A stretch of DNA of 21,158 bases from a bacterium (GCA_024276815.1 JAJRWM010000067.1:1-21158); one strand, 5' to 3'; counted from the first letter of the stretch, positions 1-8,679 are shown. The notes: generated by a model from the letters alone, not told the origin. Program-made: numbers and translations.

Positions 1-683
1 ACCAGATAATAAATAGTATCGCGGAATATTCTGACCGTCGAGCGGACTTCACGGTTGCGGATAAACAGCGTGGGCATCTCATAGATACGATAACCCTTAA
101 AAAATGAGCGCACCATAATCTCGGTATCCCAAAACCAGTGATGGTCCTCAATCTCGTCCAGTACCGGCAGGATCTTCTCCCGGTTGAAAAACTTGCAGCC
201 GGCTTCGGTATCATGGAAAGGGACCTTGAGAATATTTCTCACCAGCAGCACGTAGCCCCGACTCAATATGTAACGCAGCAACGAATGAAAGTGGAAGCGA
301 TAAATACGCCAGGCAACCACGACGTCATTACCTCGCGAAACCCCCTGTATCAGCGCCGGAAGATAGCGTTCCGAAGTCTCAAGGTCGATATCGATAAAAC
401 CAACGACCCGGCCCCGCGCTTCCCTGATACCATCAGTTACCGTTCTCCCCCGCCCGCGGTTTTCTTCATGCAGGATAACCCTGACCCGGTCATATTCGGG
501 AGCGAGCCGTTCAATGATCCGCCGGGTACTGTCCGGGCTACGGTCGTCAATTAAAATAATCTCGTAACTGTATCTGGTCAAGGCCAGGATATCGTTAACT
601 TTTCGGAGATTTTTTTCCAAAACCTGCTCTTCGTTGTAACAGGGAATCACGACACTCACATCAAGGGTCTCGTTCTTATCCAT
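1..683 (-). CDS. Family 2 glycosyltransferase, polyprenyl-phosphate type (partial, C-terminus outside window)
   Basis: I translated the reverse strand from the ATG at 681-683; the frame stays open for 227 codons to the window edge. The N-terminus reads VSVVIPCYNEEQVLEKNL, the classic GT2 nucleotide-sugar fold start. It is followed by IILIDDRSPDST (the DD pair), GFIDIDLET in the place of the metal-binding DxD motif, and HDTEAGCKFF plus HHWFWDTE, which match the acceptor-side motifs of dolichyl/undecaprenyl-phosphate sugar transferases (ALG5, DPM1 and ArnC-like). Such enzymes move a sugar from a nucleotide donor to a lipid phosphate on the cytoplasmic membrane face. Any C-terminal membrane segments lie outside the window. 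It is separated from the permease genes by about 150 bases with a possible terminator, so it is probably its own unit. Donor and acceptor cannot be told from sequence. Confidence 0.88.
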   Translation of the reverse strand, partial: MDKNETLDVSVVIPCYNEEQVLEKNLRKVNDILALTRYSYEIILIDDRSPDSTRRIIERLAPEYDRVRVILHEENRGRGRTVTDGIREARGRVVGFIDIDLETSERYLPALIQGVSRGNDVVVAWRIYRFHFHSLLRYILSRGYVLLVRNILKVPFHDTEAGCKFFNREKILPVLDEIEDHHWFWDTEIMVRSFFKGYRIYEMPTLFIRNREVRSTVRIFRDTIYYL

Positions 684-714
684 AATTCTTTTCTCAATAT
701 TCTTTCCAAAACAA

Positions 715-751
715 ATTAAAAACAAACCACTCGCAAGATTACTCGCTTGCG
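715..751 (-). terminator. Possible rho-independent terminator after the permease pair
   Basis: Read on the minus strand, CGCAAG (746-751) pairs with CTTGCG (732-737) around an 8-base loop, followed by a T-rich stretch down to 715. The stem is only six pairs and the T tract is interrupted, so this is tentative. Two more small hairpins lie between it and the permease stop: 761-777 (six pairs, T-rich on the plus side) and 819-833 (six pairs, three-base loop, directly after the stop). Confidence 0.35.
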
Positions 752-833
752 GATTCGGTAATACTCAAGCCGAGTATTTTTACGAGGTGGTGTTAAAAGA
801 GCCGAAGGCATCTGTCCTCAGGCTGTAAGCCTG

Positions 834-1928
834 CTAAACCGCCGGTTTGATAAATTTCGCCTTAGGATCAAAAGCGTCCCGCAAACCGTCGCCCAAAAAG
901 TTAAAGGCCATAATCGTGACAAAAATCAGGAAACCGGGCGTCAGGATCCAGGGCGCGGCGACCAAGCTCTGGATATTCCGGGCTTCAGCCAGCATATTAC
1001 CCCAACTGGCCTGGGGTTCATTGATGCCCAGGCCCAGCAGGCTCAAGGCCGACTCTCCCAGGATATAACCGGGTATGCTCAAGGTAGCGGCGACCAGACA
1101 GTAGGAGAGAGTGTTCGGCAGCAGATGTCGGACAATAATCCGTAGCGGACCGGCTCCAATAGCCCTCGCCCCCAGGACGTATTCCTCTTCCTTGATCGAT
1201 AATACCATACCACGAATAATCCGGGCCAAACCGGCCCAGCCAATAAAACTCAGGATTAACACGATCAGAAAATAAACGGCGATAGAGGAAAGCGTCGCCG
1301 GGATTACCGCGCGCAAGGTCAGTAATAAATAAAAGCCGGGAAAGGACATGATAACTTCGCCAATCCGCATCAGGAAGACATCAACCCAGCCGCCAAAGTA
1401 ACCGGCAATACCGCCGATCAGCAAACCCAAGGTAAAAGATATGCTCACTCCGACCAAACCGATCGAGAGACTCACCCGGCCCCCATAAATCAGGCGGGAA
1501 AAGATATCCCGACCATAAACATCCGCGCCGCAAAGGAACAACCGGGCAGGTTCCTCAACACCGAGCAAACGCAGCCTCGCCGGAATAAGCCAGAGAAACT
1601 TGTAGGGCGCGCCTTCGACCAGGAAACGGAGAGGATAGCGAACGCTGTAATCAGGCGCGAACCACCTTTCCAGCGTCTCGGGATCGGTTTTCCTGACGTA
1701 TTTATAGACAAACGGCCGTAAATGGAATTTGCCCTCCCGATCAAAGAACCGGGGCCGGGTCGGCGGATGGAAAGAGGCTGTCCGATTTTGCTGATCGTAG
1801 GGATAGGGAGCGAATAAGTTAGCGAAAACCACCAAAAAATACAGGACCAGCAGCACCAGGCCGCCGATCAGCCCGAGTTTATGCCGGCTAAACCTCTTGA
1901 TGATCTTTTTGGTCTGCCCAATACCCAT
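834..1928 (-). CDS. ABC transporter permease, OppC/DppC family
   Basis: A 364-residue inner-membrane subunit of a peptide/nickel-type ABC importer. One membrane segment (about 18-41) is followed by a long non-membrane stretch (about 43-135), then the family hallmark GADVYGRDIFSRLIYGGR and five further hydrophobic segments. The ATPase-contact EAA loop reads ARAIGAGPLRIIVRHLLPNT (about 252-271). The stretch after the first segment is some 40 residues longer than I expect for OppC, which accounts for the length. It starts three bases after the stop of the OppB-type gene, so the two are co-transcribed and form the heterodimeric pore. No ATPase or substrate-binding protein is next to them. The substrate could be peptides, nickel, or another solute; sequence alone does not say. 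Confidence 0.92.
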   Translation of the reverse strand: MGIGQTKKIIKRFSRHKLGLIGGLVLLVLYFLVVFANLFAPYPYDQQNRTASFHPPTRPRFFDREGKFHLRPFVYKYVRKTDPETLERWFAPDYSVRYPLRFLVEGAPYKFLWLIPARLRLLGVEEPARLFLCGADVYGRDIFSRLIYGGRVSLSIGLVGVSISFTLGLLIGGIAGYFGGWVDVFLMRIGEVIMSFPGFYLLLTLRAVIPATLSSIAVYFLIVLILSFIGWAGLARIIRGMVLSIKEEEYVLGARAIGAGPLRIIVRHLLPNTLSYCLVAATLSIPGYILGESALSLLGLGINEPQASWGNMLAEARNIQSLVAAPWILTPGFLIFVTIMAFNFLGDGLRDAFDPKAKFIKPAV

Positions 1929-1931
1929 ATC

Positions 1932-2897
1932 TTAAGCCTGCCGTATGCGGGGATCGACCAGAGCCAGCATAATGTCGGCCACCAGGTTGCCCATGATTAA
2001 AAGAACCGAGCCCATGAGTAGACTGCCCATGACCAGGTAGAGATCCTGACCAAGCACCGCCTCCAGCATCAACCGACCCAGGCCCGGATATGAGGTGACG
2101 ATTTCCACCAGGGCGGCGCCGCTTAAAAGTGACGAGAGTTCGTAACCAAAAATGGTCACCATCGGATTGATCGCGTTACGCAAGGCATGGATATAAACAA
2201 CTCTTTTCTCGGACAAGCCCTTGGCCCGGGCGGTCAGGATATAGGGTTGACCCAGCGCTTCGAGCATATTGCCCCGCATTATCCGGACCAGAGACGCCAT
2301 CCCCGAAGTACCCAGCACCACCACCGGGATTACCAGGTGATGCGCTTTATCCCAGATTTGTCCCCAGAAGCTCAACTGTTCATAATTTAAACTCACCAGC
2401 CCCCCGATCGGGAACCAGCCGCTGGTGGCGGCGAAATAGATCAACAAAAAGGCCAGAAAGAAATTGGGGATACTCATCCCCAGAAAAGCGATTACCGAAA
2501 TCAGGTTATCCCACCCGGTATATTGTCTGACCGCGGAAAAAATACCCAGAGGTATAGATAATATCCAGGTAAAAAGCATACTCCAGAAAGCCAGCAGAAG
2601 CGTGTTCCACAATCTTTGCTTAATCAGCTTGTAGACTGGCATCTGCCAGGTCAGGGAATAGCCAAAATCCAGCCTCATCACGTTAAAAAGCCAGCGGAAA
2701 TACTGAACAACCAGCGGTTGGTCAAAACCGAAACGGGTTTCTAGTTGTTGAATCGTCTCCTGGCTGATTTTGGGATCGAGCTTGACCTGGTCAAAGTAAT
2801 TGCCGGGCGCCAGTTGAATCACAAAAAACGAGATCAGGGTTATTCCGAACAGCAGCGGGATAAAATGCAGCAGACGGCGCAGGATAAAGCGTGGCAT
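1932..2897 (-). CDS. ABC transporter permease, OppB/DppB family
   Basis: A 321-residue partner permease for the adjacent OppC-type gene. The N-terminus RRLLHFIPLLFGITLISFF is the typical first OppB membrane segment, and the periplasmic loop includes QLETRFGFDQPLVVQYFRWL, as in DppB. The EAA loop reads ARAKGLSEKRVVYIHALRNA (about 225-244), and the protein ends with VDPRIRQA, a normal DppB-like end. Length is as usual for the family. The ATG at 2897 is preceded by CGGAG eight bases upstream and by a good sigma-70 promoter at 2925-2953, so this is the first gene of the unit. Binding protein and ATPases must be encoded elsewhere. Confidence 0.93.
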   Translation of the reverse strand: MPRFILRRLLHFIPLLFGITLISFFVIQLAPGNYFDQVKLDPKISQETIQQLETRFGFDQPLVVQYFRWLFNVMRLDFGYSLTWQMPVYKLIKQRLWNTLLLAFWSMLFTWILSIPLGIFSAVRQYTGWDNLISVIAFLGMSIPNFFLAFLLIYFAATSGWFPIGGLVSLNYEQLSFWGQIWDKAHHLVIPVVVLGTSGMASLVRIMRGNMLEALGQPYILTARAKGLSEKRVVYIHALRNAINPMVTIFGYELSSLLSGAALVEIVTSYPGLGRLMLEAVLGQDLYLVMGSLLMGSVLLIMGNLVADIMLALVDPRIRQA

Positions 2898-2924
2898 CGG
2901 GATACTCCGTATTCGGGTTAGCTA

Positions 2925-2953
2925 AATTTATCAAATTGACGGTCCACTGTCAA
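2925..2953 (-). promoter_or_regulatory. Sigma-70-type promoter for the oppB-oppC-type unit
   Basis: On the minus strand TTGACA (2948-2953), a 17-base spacer and TAAATT (2925-2930) lie 28 bases upstream of the OppB-type start codon. The -35 is exact and the -10 matches four of six. It runs divergently from the promoter at 2996, 43 bases away. Confidence 0.7.
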
Positions 2954-2995
2954 CAGGGGCGGCCGGACGCGGGATATATAGTTACATAAAATATA

Positions 2996-3024
2996 TTGAC
3001 AATTTCACGGCAACTTGTTACACT
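2996..3024 (+). promoter_or_regulatory. Sigma-70-type promoter for the SUMF1-domain gene
   Basis: TTGACA (2996-3001), a 17-base spacer and TACACT (3019-3024), with predicted transcription start near 3031. It lies just upstream of a GAGG ribosome site (3053-3056) and the ATG pair at 3060 and 3063. This shows that a long reading frame beginning at the TTG of the -35 box is not the real start. Confidence 0.72.
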
Positions 3025-3062
3025 TCAGGAATTAACATCGTTATTATACCTTGAGGTTAATG

Positions 3063-4303
3063 ATGAAAAAGGGATTTTAATCTCTCGAAGCTTGTTTCTC
3101 GTCTTGATTTGTCTGAATTTCTCCCTTGCCGCCAGTGAGAACGCCTACTATCGGGAATATACGTCTCCTGACGTTCAATCTCTTGGGGAGGATATAAATT
3201 TGGTCCCCATCTACCTTTTCGCGATCCCCCCCTCGGTGGGCATCAGTCCGCGGGAGACCGAAAAGCTTAACGCGCATATCAAGAAACTTTTATACGGCTC
3301 CATGATTTTCACCATCAGGGAATTGACCGAAGCGGGCCAAGACATCTGGCCAGCCAGCTTACTCAATGATTGTCAGGACAAAGACTGTCTGGTAAAGTTC
3401 GCTTAATTCATAAAAGCTGACAAACTCATCCTGGTTCAGGCTTCCAGGTTTGACAAAAACCGTTCCCTGAGCCTGGCTCTTTTCGACGTTCAAAGTAAAT
3501 CTTTTGAAAAAACGATCAGCAAGGGATGTCATTGCCCGGATGATCAATTTGAGCAACTGCTCTACCAATCCATAATGGAATTGCTGGACCTGAATATTGA
3601 AATAAACCCGGCGGACAGGCAAACCGTCCCTCAGAACACCCCCCGGTCAGAAGCGCCGCGACGCTGTCCTGAGAATATGGAATACATCCCGGGCGGCCGA
3701 ATAGAGATTGGCAATGATTCCGGCAAACCCCGGGAAAGGCCGGTTCATCTGGTTACGATAAAAGGATTTTGCCTTGATCCGTACATTGTAACCGTGGGCG
3801 ACTACACTAAAGAATTCCCCGAATACACCAAAAAGAACAGTTCGGAATATGATTTCCCGGCAACCCTGCTCACCCATAGCCAGGCGGCGGCGTACTGCCG
3901 TAAACTGGGCCGTCGGCTACCCACGGAAGTTGAATGGGAAGCGGCCTGCCGAGGACCCGATAAATTACTTTATCCCTACGGCAATAAATACTTGAAAAAC
4001 AAGTGTTTAACCGATGGTTCTTTCATGGGAAAAGTTGGCGCGCTGGCAGAATGTAAAAGCGCTTACCAGATCTTTGACATGAGCGGCCTGGTCTGGGAAT
4101 ATACCAGTAGCGCCTACAAACCCTATCCCTATAACGCGCAGGACGGGCGGGAAGCGGCCAGAAGTATCAGCAACCGGGTTTTAAGAGGCGGTTCTTTTCG
4201 CAACCGGGTTGCTGAGGTTTCCTGCACCAACAGGCTTAGCAGCTCCAGGGACACCCGCGACAACGTGACCGGGTTTCGTTGCGCGTCAGACACTATCCAG
4301 TAA
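3063..4303 (+). pseudogene. Secreted SUMF1/FGE-fold domain protein, broken by a frameshift and an in-frame stop
   Basis: The C-terminal part (about 3677-4300) is a formylglycine-generating-enzyme-fold (SUMF1) domain: MEYIPGGRIEIGNDSG, then SQAAAYCRKLGRRLPTEVEW, YPYGN, FDMSGLVWEYTS, RVLRGGSF and GFRCA in the usual order. The N-terminal part looks like a secreted regulatory or binding domain containing DCQDKDCLVKFA. Two lesions are visible. First, the ATG at 3063, correctly spaced from promoter and GAGG site, hits TAA after five codons; one extra base in the A5-G3 tract (3066-3073) would give MKKGILISRSLFLVLICL, a good signal peptide, in the main frame. Second, TAA at 3404-3406 interrupts that frame, which continues unbroken as FIKADKLILVQASRFDK into the SUMF1 domain. 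Repaired length would be about 413 residues. Only one cysteine is present where true FGEs have a copper-binding pair, so sulfatase activation is unlikely. A sequencing error remains possible for either lesion. Confidence 0.75.
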
Positions 4304-4308
4304 GGCCC

Positions 4309-6153
4309 ATGGCTGATAAAAAACTATTTTCGAAAAAGACCTATCAGCTGATCAGGTTTCTGCTTCTCACGGCTATTTTCATCTTGTCACTTCGTAAAAT
4401 CGCCAATTTTGATATCTGGTGGCATCTGGCCGCCGCCCGGTATTCTTTGCTTAACGGCAAGATCCTCACAACCGATATCTTCAGCTTCACCAACTACGGC
4501 AGCAACTGGGTAAACTCGGAATGGCTGGCCGGCATGTTTTACTACCTGGTTTATTTAGTCGGCGGCTCAGGCGCGCTGGTCATTCTGAAGGCCCTGAACG
4601 TTTTAGTCATTTTTATTCTAATTTTCAAATTAATTGAACCTGATTTGCGCTACTCGTTAACCGCCTGCTCGATGGCCTGGCTGGCTTTTTGCGGCAGCTA
4701 TTCCCGTTTCACTCTGCGTCCTCATATCTTTTTCTACTTTTTTCTCCTCAGCCTGTTTTACCTGATAAATCTGTCCCGGCAAAAGAACAACCGGCCGTTG
4801 ACTTTAATTCTCTTCAGCGTTTTGGGATTTGTCTGGGCCAATATTCATGGCAGCGCCTTTTATTCATTAATCATCCTGGGCGCCTATTGTGTTGAGTCCC
4901 TGGTTAGGTCCCAACAAAAAGACGGTTCCCCGGAAAAAACACAGTTGCGTGATTATCTGATACCTGGCTTGCTGCTTTTTTTGACCATCGCTTTGAATCC
5001 CCATGGTTTCGACATCTATTTTTATCCCTTCCGGGCGTTCTCCCACGACTTTCAGCTTAGCTATATCACTGAGTATGACGCGATAAACAAGCTGGATCTC
5101 CTGGGGCCATTAGGCGTGTTTTTATTGCTTACCCCCTATCTCTTATATCAATTAATCAGAAAAAAACAATACGCCAACCTCCTGATCCTGCTCTTTTTTG
5201 CCTATACCGCCTATCGCTACGGACGCTTCATCGCCGTTTTCTTCCTGGCGGCCGCTCCGATTTACACCAACAATCTGCCGAAATGGCGCTGGGCAGAGAA
5301 ACCGCTCCGCTCTATTTTACTTTTTTCAGCGGTACTGGCAATCGGTCTCCTTCCGCTACGAAAAAACATCTTCACCGCAGATAGTCTGGGGCTTGATTTT
5401 GACTGGCGGCGCTTCCCACGCAAAGCGACGGAGTTTATCAGAGCTAATCTCTCCGGCAAACAAGGCGGCAACGAGTATGGCTGGGGCGGCTATTTAATCT
5501 GGGCGCTGCCGGAGAAAAAGGTTTTTATCGACGGACGGTTCGCTGACCGGGATTTATTTCGTGATTACATCGCGATGACCGGCAGCGCCGCCGAGCTAAT
5601 CAAGCTGGCCAACCAGTATCGTCTTGATTATATGCTGATTTCCAAAATCAACGCGCCGGACCGGAAAAAGCTGGCCTTGTTGTTCACCAAAGCGAACTGG
5701 GGATTAATCTACCGGGACGACAAAAGTTATCTTTTTTTAAAGAGAGGCCCGGCGAATAAATCACTTTTAAGGCGATTTGAGTATCGGCTCTATGACCTGG
5801 AGTTCAGACCGGGGATGCTTGGAGAATTAATCAAAAATACTGGAAACCGGCGACGACTTGAATCAGAAATTAAAAGAGCCTACCGGGGAGATAAAAAAGA
5901 CCAAAGGATCGCGGTTGATTTAGGCAACCTCTACCAACTCACGAACAACTGGACTGCGGCTTTGACTCATTGGCGAGAATTCACCCGTAAAAACCCTCAA
6001 ACAAGCGGCGGCTGGTATCGTTTAGGGTTTACCAAGGAAACTCTGGGAGACAGGTCGGGAGCGGAAATCTCCTATAAAAAGGCTCTCAAGCTTCAGCCTG
6101 ATTTGAAATCGGTAAGAAAGCGTTTACAAACGCTTTCCCTTAGAGCAGATTAA
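4309..6153 (+). CDS. Polytopic membrane protein with C-terminal TPR, GT-C-like
   Basis: Start chosen at the ATG at 4309, five bases after the stop of the SUMF1 gene and with AAGG overlapping that stop; an upstream start at 4279 would overlap the preceding gene. This gives 614 residues. About ten membrane segments occupy the first 370 residues. FDIWWHLAAARY directly after the first segment and NWVNSEWLAG are typical of a family of GT-C-like membrane proteins (DxWWHL motif). GGYLIWALPEKKVFIDGRFA (about 410-430) begins an extracytoplasmic domain. The last 60 residues form a TPR unit (WYRLGFTKETLGDRSGAEISY and on). A role in surface glycan or lipid-linked sugar handling is inferred from the fold; no substrate can be named. 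It probably shares the promoter at 2996, so lesions in the upstream gene could reduce its coupling-dependent translation. Confidence 0.8.
   Translation: MADKKLFSKKTYQLIRFLLLTAIFILSLRKIANFDIWWHLAAARYSLLNGKILTTDIFSFTNYGSNWVNSEWLAGMFYYLVYLVGGSGALVILKALNVLVIFILIFKLIEPDLRYSLTACSMAWLAFCGSYSRFTLRPHIFFYFFLLSLFYLINLSRQKNNRPLTLILFSVLGFVWANIHGSAFYSLIILGAYCVESLVRSQQKDGSPEKTQLRDYLIPGLLLFLTIALNPHGFDIYFYPFRAFSHDFQLSYITEYDAINKLDLLGPLGVFLLLTPYLLYQLIRKKQYANLLILLFFAYTAYRYGRFIAVFFLAAAPIYTNNLPKWRWAEKPLRSILLFSAVLAIGLLPLRKNIFTADSLGLDFDWRRFPRKATEFIRANLSGKQGGNEYGWGGYLIWALPEKKVFIDGRFADRDLFRDYIAMTGSAAELIKLANQYRLDYMLISKINAPDRKKLALLFTKANWGLIYRDDKSYLFLKRGPANKSLLRRFEYRLYDLEFRPGMLGELIKNTGNRRRLESEIKRAYRGDKKDQRIAVDLGNLYQLTNNWTAALTHWREFTRKNPQTSGGWYRLGFTKETLGDRSGAEISYKKALKLQPDLKSVRKRLQTLSLRAD
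6117..6136. repeat. 20-base near-perfect inverted repeat at the end of a gene
   Basis: AAAGCGTTT and AAACGCTTT face each other across two bases inside the last codons of the TPR membrane protein gene. It could act as a terminator-like hairpin for the convergent gyrA transcript, whose stop is 87 bases away, but no proper T tract follows on either strand. The rest of the gap 6154-6222 shows only weak hairpins. Confidence 0.3.
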
Positions 6154-6222
6154 AAGCTGATAGAACGGCTCTAACTCGCGGTTCCTCCAAGCTGGAGCGC
6201 GTTTGCAATCAGGCGTGAACGA

Positions 6223-8679
6223 TTATTTACCGTTTTCGTCGTTTTCATCATCGCTGGGAGCGACGCTGGCGATAGCCACCACACGGTCCTCTTTGGGATT
6301 AAGGCGAATCAGGCGCACTCCCTGAGTATTGCGTCCGATGGCCCGGATATCGTTAACCGAACTGCGAATCAGTTTCCCGGCCGCGGTAATCAGCATGATC
6401 TCGTCATCTTTTTCCACGCCGCGAATACCGACAACCCGCCCGTTGCGCTTGGTCGTCTGAATATTAATCACGCCCTTACCGCCGCGGCGAATCAAACGAT
6501 ACTTCATACCCAGAGTTCGTTTCCCGTAACCATGTTCCGTCACCGAGAGAATCGTGGTCTTTGGTTCCACGACCACCATGCCGATGACACTGTCACTGGG
6601 CCGCAAAGTTATGCCCCGCACGCCCCTGACCACCCGCCCCATAGGCCGGACATCGGTTTCCTTGAAATGAATAGCGTGCCCATCGTTCGTCGCCAGGAGG
6701 ATGTTTTGTTCGCCGGTCGTCAGGCATACCCCGATCAGTTCATCGCCCTCGTCCAGCTTCAACGCGATTATCCCGTTAGCCCGCGGGCGGCTGTAGGCCA
6801 GGATATCGGTTTTCTTGACCACGCCGTTCTTGGTCGCCATGACAGTATAAAGACCGTCCTTGAATTCCGAAATGGGAATGTAGGCGGTGATCTTCTCCTT
6901 GGAGGTAATGTTCAATAAATTGACAATGGCCTTTCCCTTGCTCATCGGCCCGCTGACCGGCACCTGATAAACTTTCAGCCAGTGAACCATACCGGTATTG
7001 GTAAAGAATAAAATGTAGTCGTGATTATGGGCGATAAAGAGATGCTCAACAAAATCCACTTCCTTGGTGCGCATCCCCATCTGCCCCTTGCCGCCGCGAC
7101 GACGGCGTTTATAGGTGTCAATAGGCTGACGTTTCAAATAACCGTCATGAGAAATGGTGATAACCACTTCCTCGTTTTCGATCAGGTCTTCCATCGAGAA
7201 CTCGGTGATCATCTCCTTGATCACGGTGCGACGGGGAGAAGCGTAAAGTTTTTTGATCTCCCGCAACTCTGTCTCAATGATTTTAAGCACTTTGCCCGGA
7301 TCGGCCAAAATACCTTTCAAACGCCCTATCGTCTTGAGCAGTTCCTGGTATTCGTCTTCAATCTTTTGCCTTTCAAGACCGGTCAAACGCTGCAGGCGCA
7401 TTTCCAGAATCGCCTTTGACTGAAGTTCGGAAAGCTCAAACTTCTGGATTAACTCTATTTGGGCGGTTTGAGCGTCCGGCGCGTTCCGGATCAGCGCGAT
7501 TACCGCGTCCAGATTATCAAGAGCGACCTTCAAGCCCTCCAGGAGATGCGCCCGGGCTTCCGATTGGTTCAACTCAAACTGGGTGCGCCGAACCACAACC
7601 GTTTTGCGATGTTCAAGGTAGTAATAAAGCATTTCCCTTAAATTAAGGATTTTCGGCTGGCCATCAACCAGCGCCAGCATAATAATGCCAAAAGAAGACT
7701 GCAACGATGAATGCTTATAAAGCAGATTCGAAATAATCTGGGCGTTTTCACCGCGTTTTAACTCGATGACAATCCTCATCCCGTCCCGATCGGATTCATC
7801 GCGCAGATCCGATATTCCCTCAATCTTTTTATCCTGCACCAGTTCCGCTATATGTTCAACCAAGCGAGCTTTGTTAACCATATAGGGTATCTCGCGAACG
7901 ATGATCTGCTCCCGGCCGCCCTTGATCTCCTCGACCTCAATCTTACTGCGGATCTTGACAATACCGCGGCCGGTCTGGTAGGCCGAAATAATACCGGCCC
8001 GCTCGCAGATAGTCGCCCCGGTAGGGAAATCAGGCCCGTTGACATGCTCCATCAACTCCCCTACGGAAACGTCAGGATCTTTAATCAAATGCACCAAAGC
8101 GTCAACGATCTCACCCAGATTATGCGGCGGAATATTCGTGCTCATCCCTACGGCAATCCCCGATGAACCATTAACCAGCAGATTGGGAAAAGAAGAAGGA
8201 AGGACAACCGGTTCCAAGAGCGACTCGTCATAGTTGGGCGTAAAGTCGACCGTATTTTTGTTGATATCGCTTAACAGCTCTTCAGCGAGTTTCGCTAAGC
8301 GGGATTCCGTGTAACGCATGGCCGCCGCGGCATCACCATCGACGGAACCGAAGTTGCCCTGCCCGTCAATCAGCGGATTCCGCATGGAAAAATCCTGGGC
8401 CATCCGCACCAGGGTGTCATAGATAGCCGCATCGCCGTGAGGATGGAATTTCCCCATAACCTCACCGACAACAGCGGCGCATTTCCGGTAGGCCTTATTA
8501 TTTAAAAGCCCCATTTTAAACATGGCGTACAGAATACGCCGATGGACCGGCTTCAAGCCATCGCGCACATCAGGCAAAGCTCTTCCCACAATCACGCTCA
8601 TGGCGTAATCGAGGTAAGAGTTTTTCATTTCGTCTTCAATATCAATGTTTTTTATTTTATCGGTCAGCAAGTTTTCCAT
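6223..8679 (-). CDS. gyrA: DNA gyrase subunit A
   Basis: An 818-residue gyrase A subunit, the DNA-cleaving half of the A2B2 enzyme that introduces negative supercoils using ATP. The N-terminal breakage-reunion domain begins with SYLDYAMSVIVGRALPDVRD. The quinolone region HPHGDAAIYDTLVRMAQ (79-95) and the catalytic tyrosine Tyr123 in AAAMRYTE are present. The position equal to E. coli Ser83 is Ala84; the position equal to Asp87 is Asp88. The C-terminal beta-pinwheel carries a GyrA box as RRRGGKG (about 524-530), needed for DNA wrapping, and a second RRGGKG at about 730-735. The tail is acidic (PSDDENDENGK). Full length and not topoisomerase IV ParC, because the GyrA box is kept. It follows gyrB after 59 bases in the same direction with AAGGA upstream of the ATG. 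Confidence 0.98.
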   Translation of the reverse strand: MENLLTDKIKNIDIEDEMKNSYLDYAMSVIVGRALPDVRDGLKPVHRRILYAMFKMGLLNNKAYRKCAAVVGEVMGKFHPHGDAAIYDTLVRMAQDFSMRNPLIDGQGNFGSVDGDAAAAMRYTESRLAKLAEELLSDINKNTVDFTPNYDESLLEPVVLPSSFPNLLVNGSSGIAVGMSTNIPPHNLGEIVDALVHLIKDPDVSVGELMEHVNGPDFPTGATICERAGIISAYQTGRGIVKIRSKIEVEEIKGGREQIIVREIPYMVNKARLVEHIAELVQDKKIEGISDLRDESDRDGMRIVIELKRGENAQIISNLLYKHSSLQSSFGIIMLALVDGQPKILNLREMLYYYLEHRKTVVVRRTQFELNQSEARAHLLEGLKVALDNLDAVIALIRNAPDAQTAQIELIQKFELSELQSKAILEMRLQRLTGLERQKIEDEYQELLKTIGRLKGILADPGKVLKIIETELREIKKLYASPRRTVIKEMITEFSMEDLIENEEVVITISHDGYLKRQPIDTYKRRRRGGKGQMGMRTKEVDFVEHLFIAHNHDYILFFTNTGMVHWLKVYQVPVSGPMSKGKAIVNLLNITSKEKITAYIPISEFKDGLYTVMATKNGVVKKTDILAYSRPRANGIIALKLDEGDELIGVCLTTGEQNILLATNDGHAIHFKETDVRPMGRVVRGVRGITLRPSDSVIGMVVVEPKTTILSVTEHGYGKRTLGMKYRLIRRGGKGVINIQTTKRNGRVVGIRGVEKDDEIMLITAAGKLIRSSVNDIRAIGRNTQGVRLIRLNPKEDRVVAIASVAPSDDENDENGK

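Noticed and set aside
138-554. Plus-strand frame of 138 codons
   Set aside because: It is antisense to the glycosyltransferase gene, whose minus-strand translation shows clear GT2 motifs.
2996-3062. Long-frame start at the TTG at 2996 for the SUMF1 gene
   Set aside because: This TTG is the -35 box of a promoter whose start lies about 35 bases downstream, and the extra residues do not look like a protein N-terminus.
3575-4303. Independent SUMF1 gene starting at the ATG at 3575
   Set aside because: There is no ribosome site, and the same frame continues upstream with family-like sequence to the TAA at 3404, so the ATG is most likely internal.
4279-4308. Start of the TPR membrane protein at 4279
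   Set aside because: It overlaps the end of the SUMF1 frame, adds atypical residues, and the ATG at 4309 sits right after that gene's stop with AAGG upstream.
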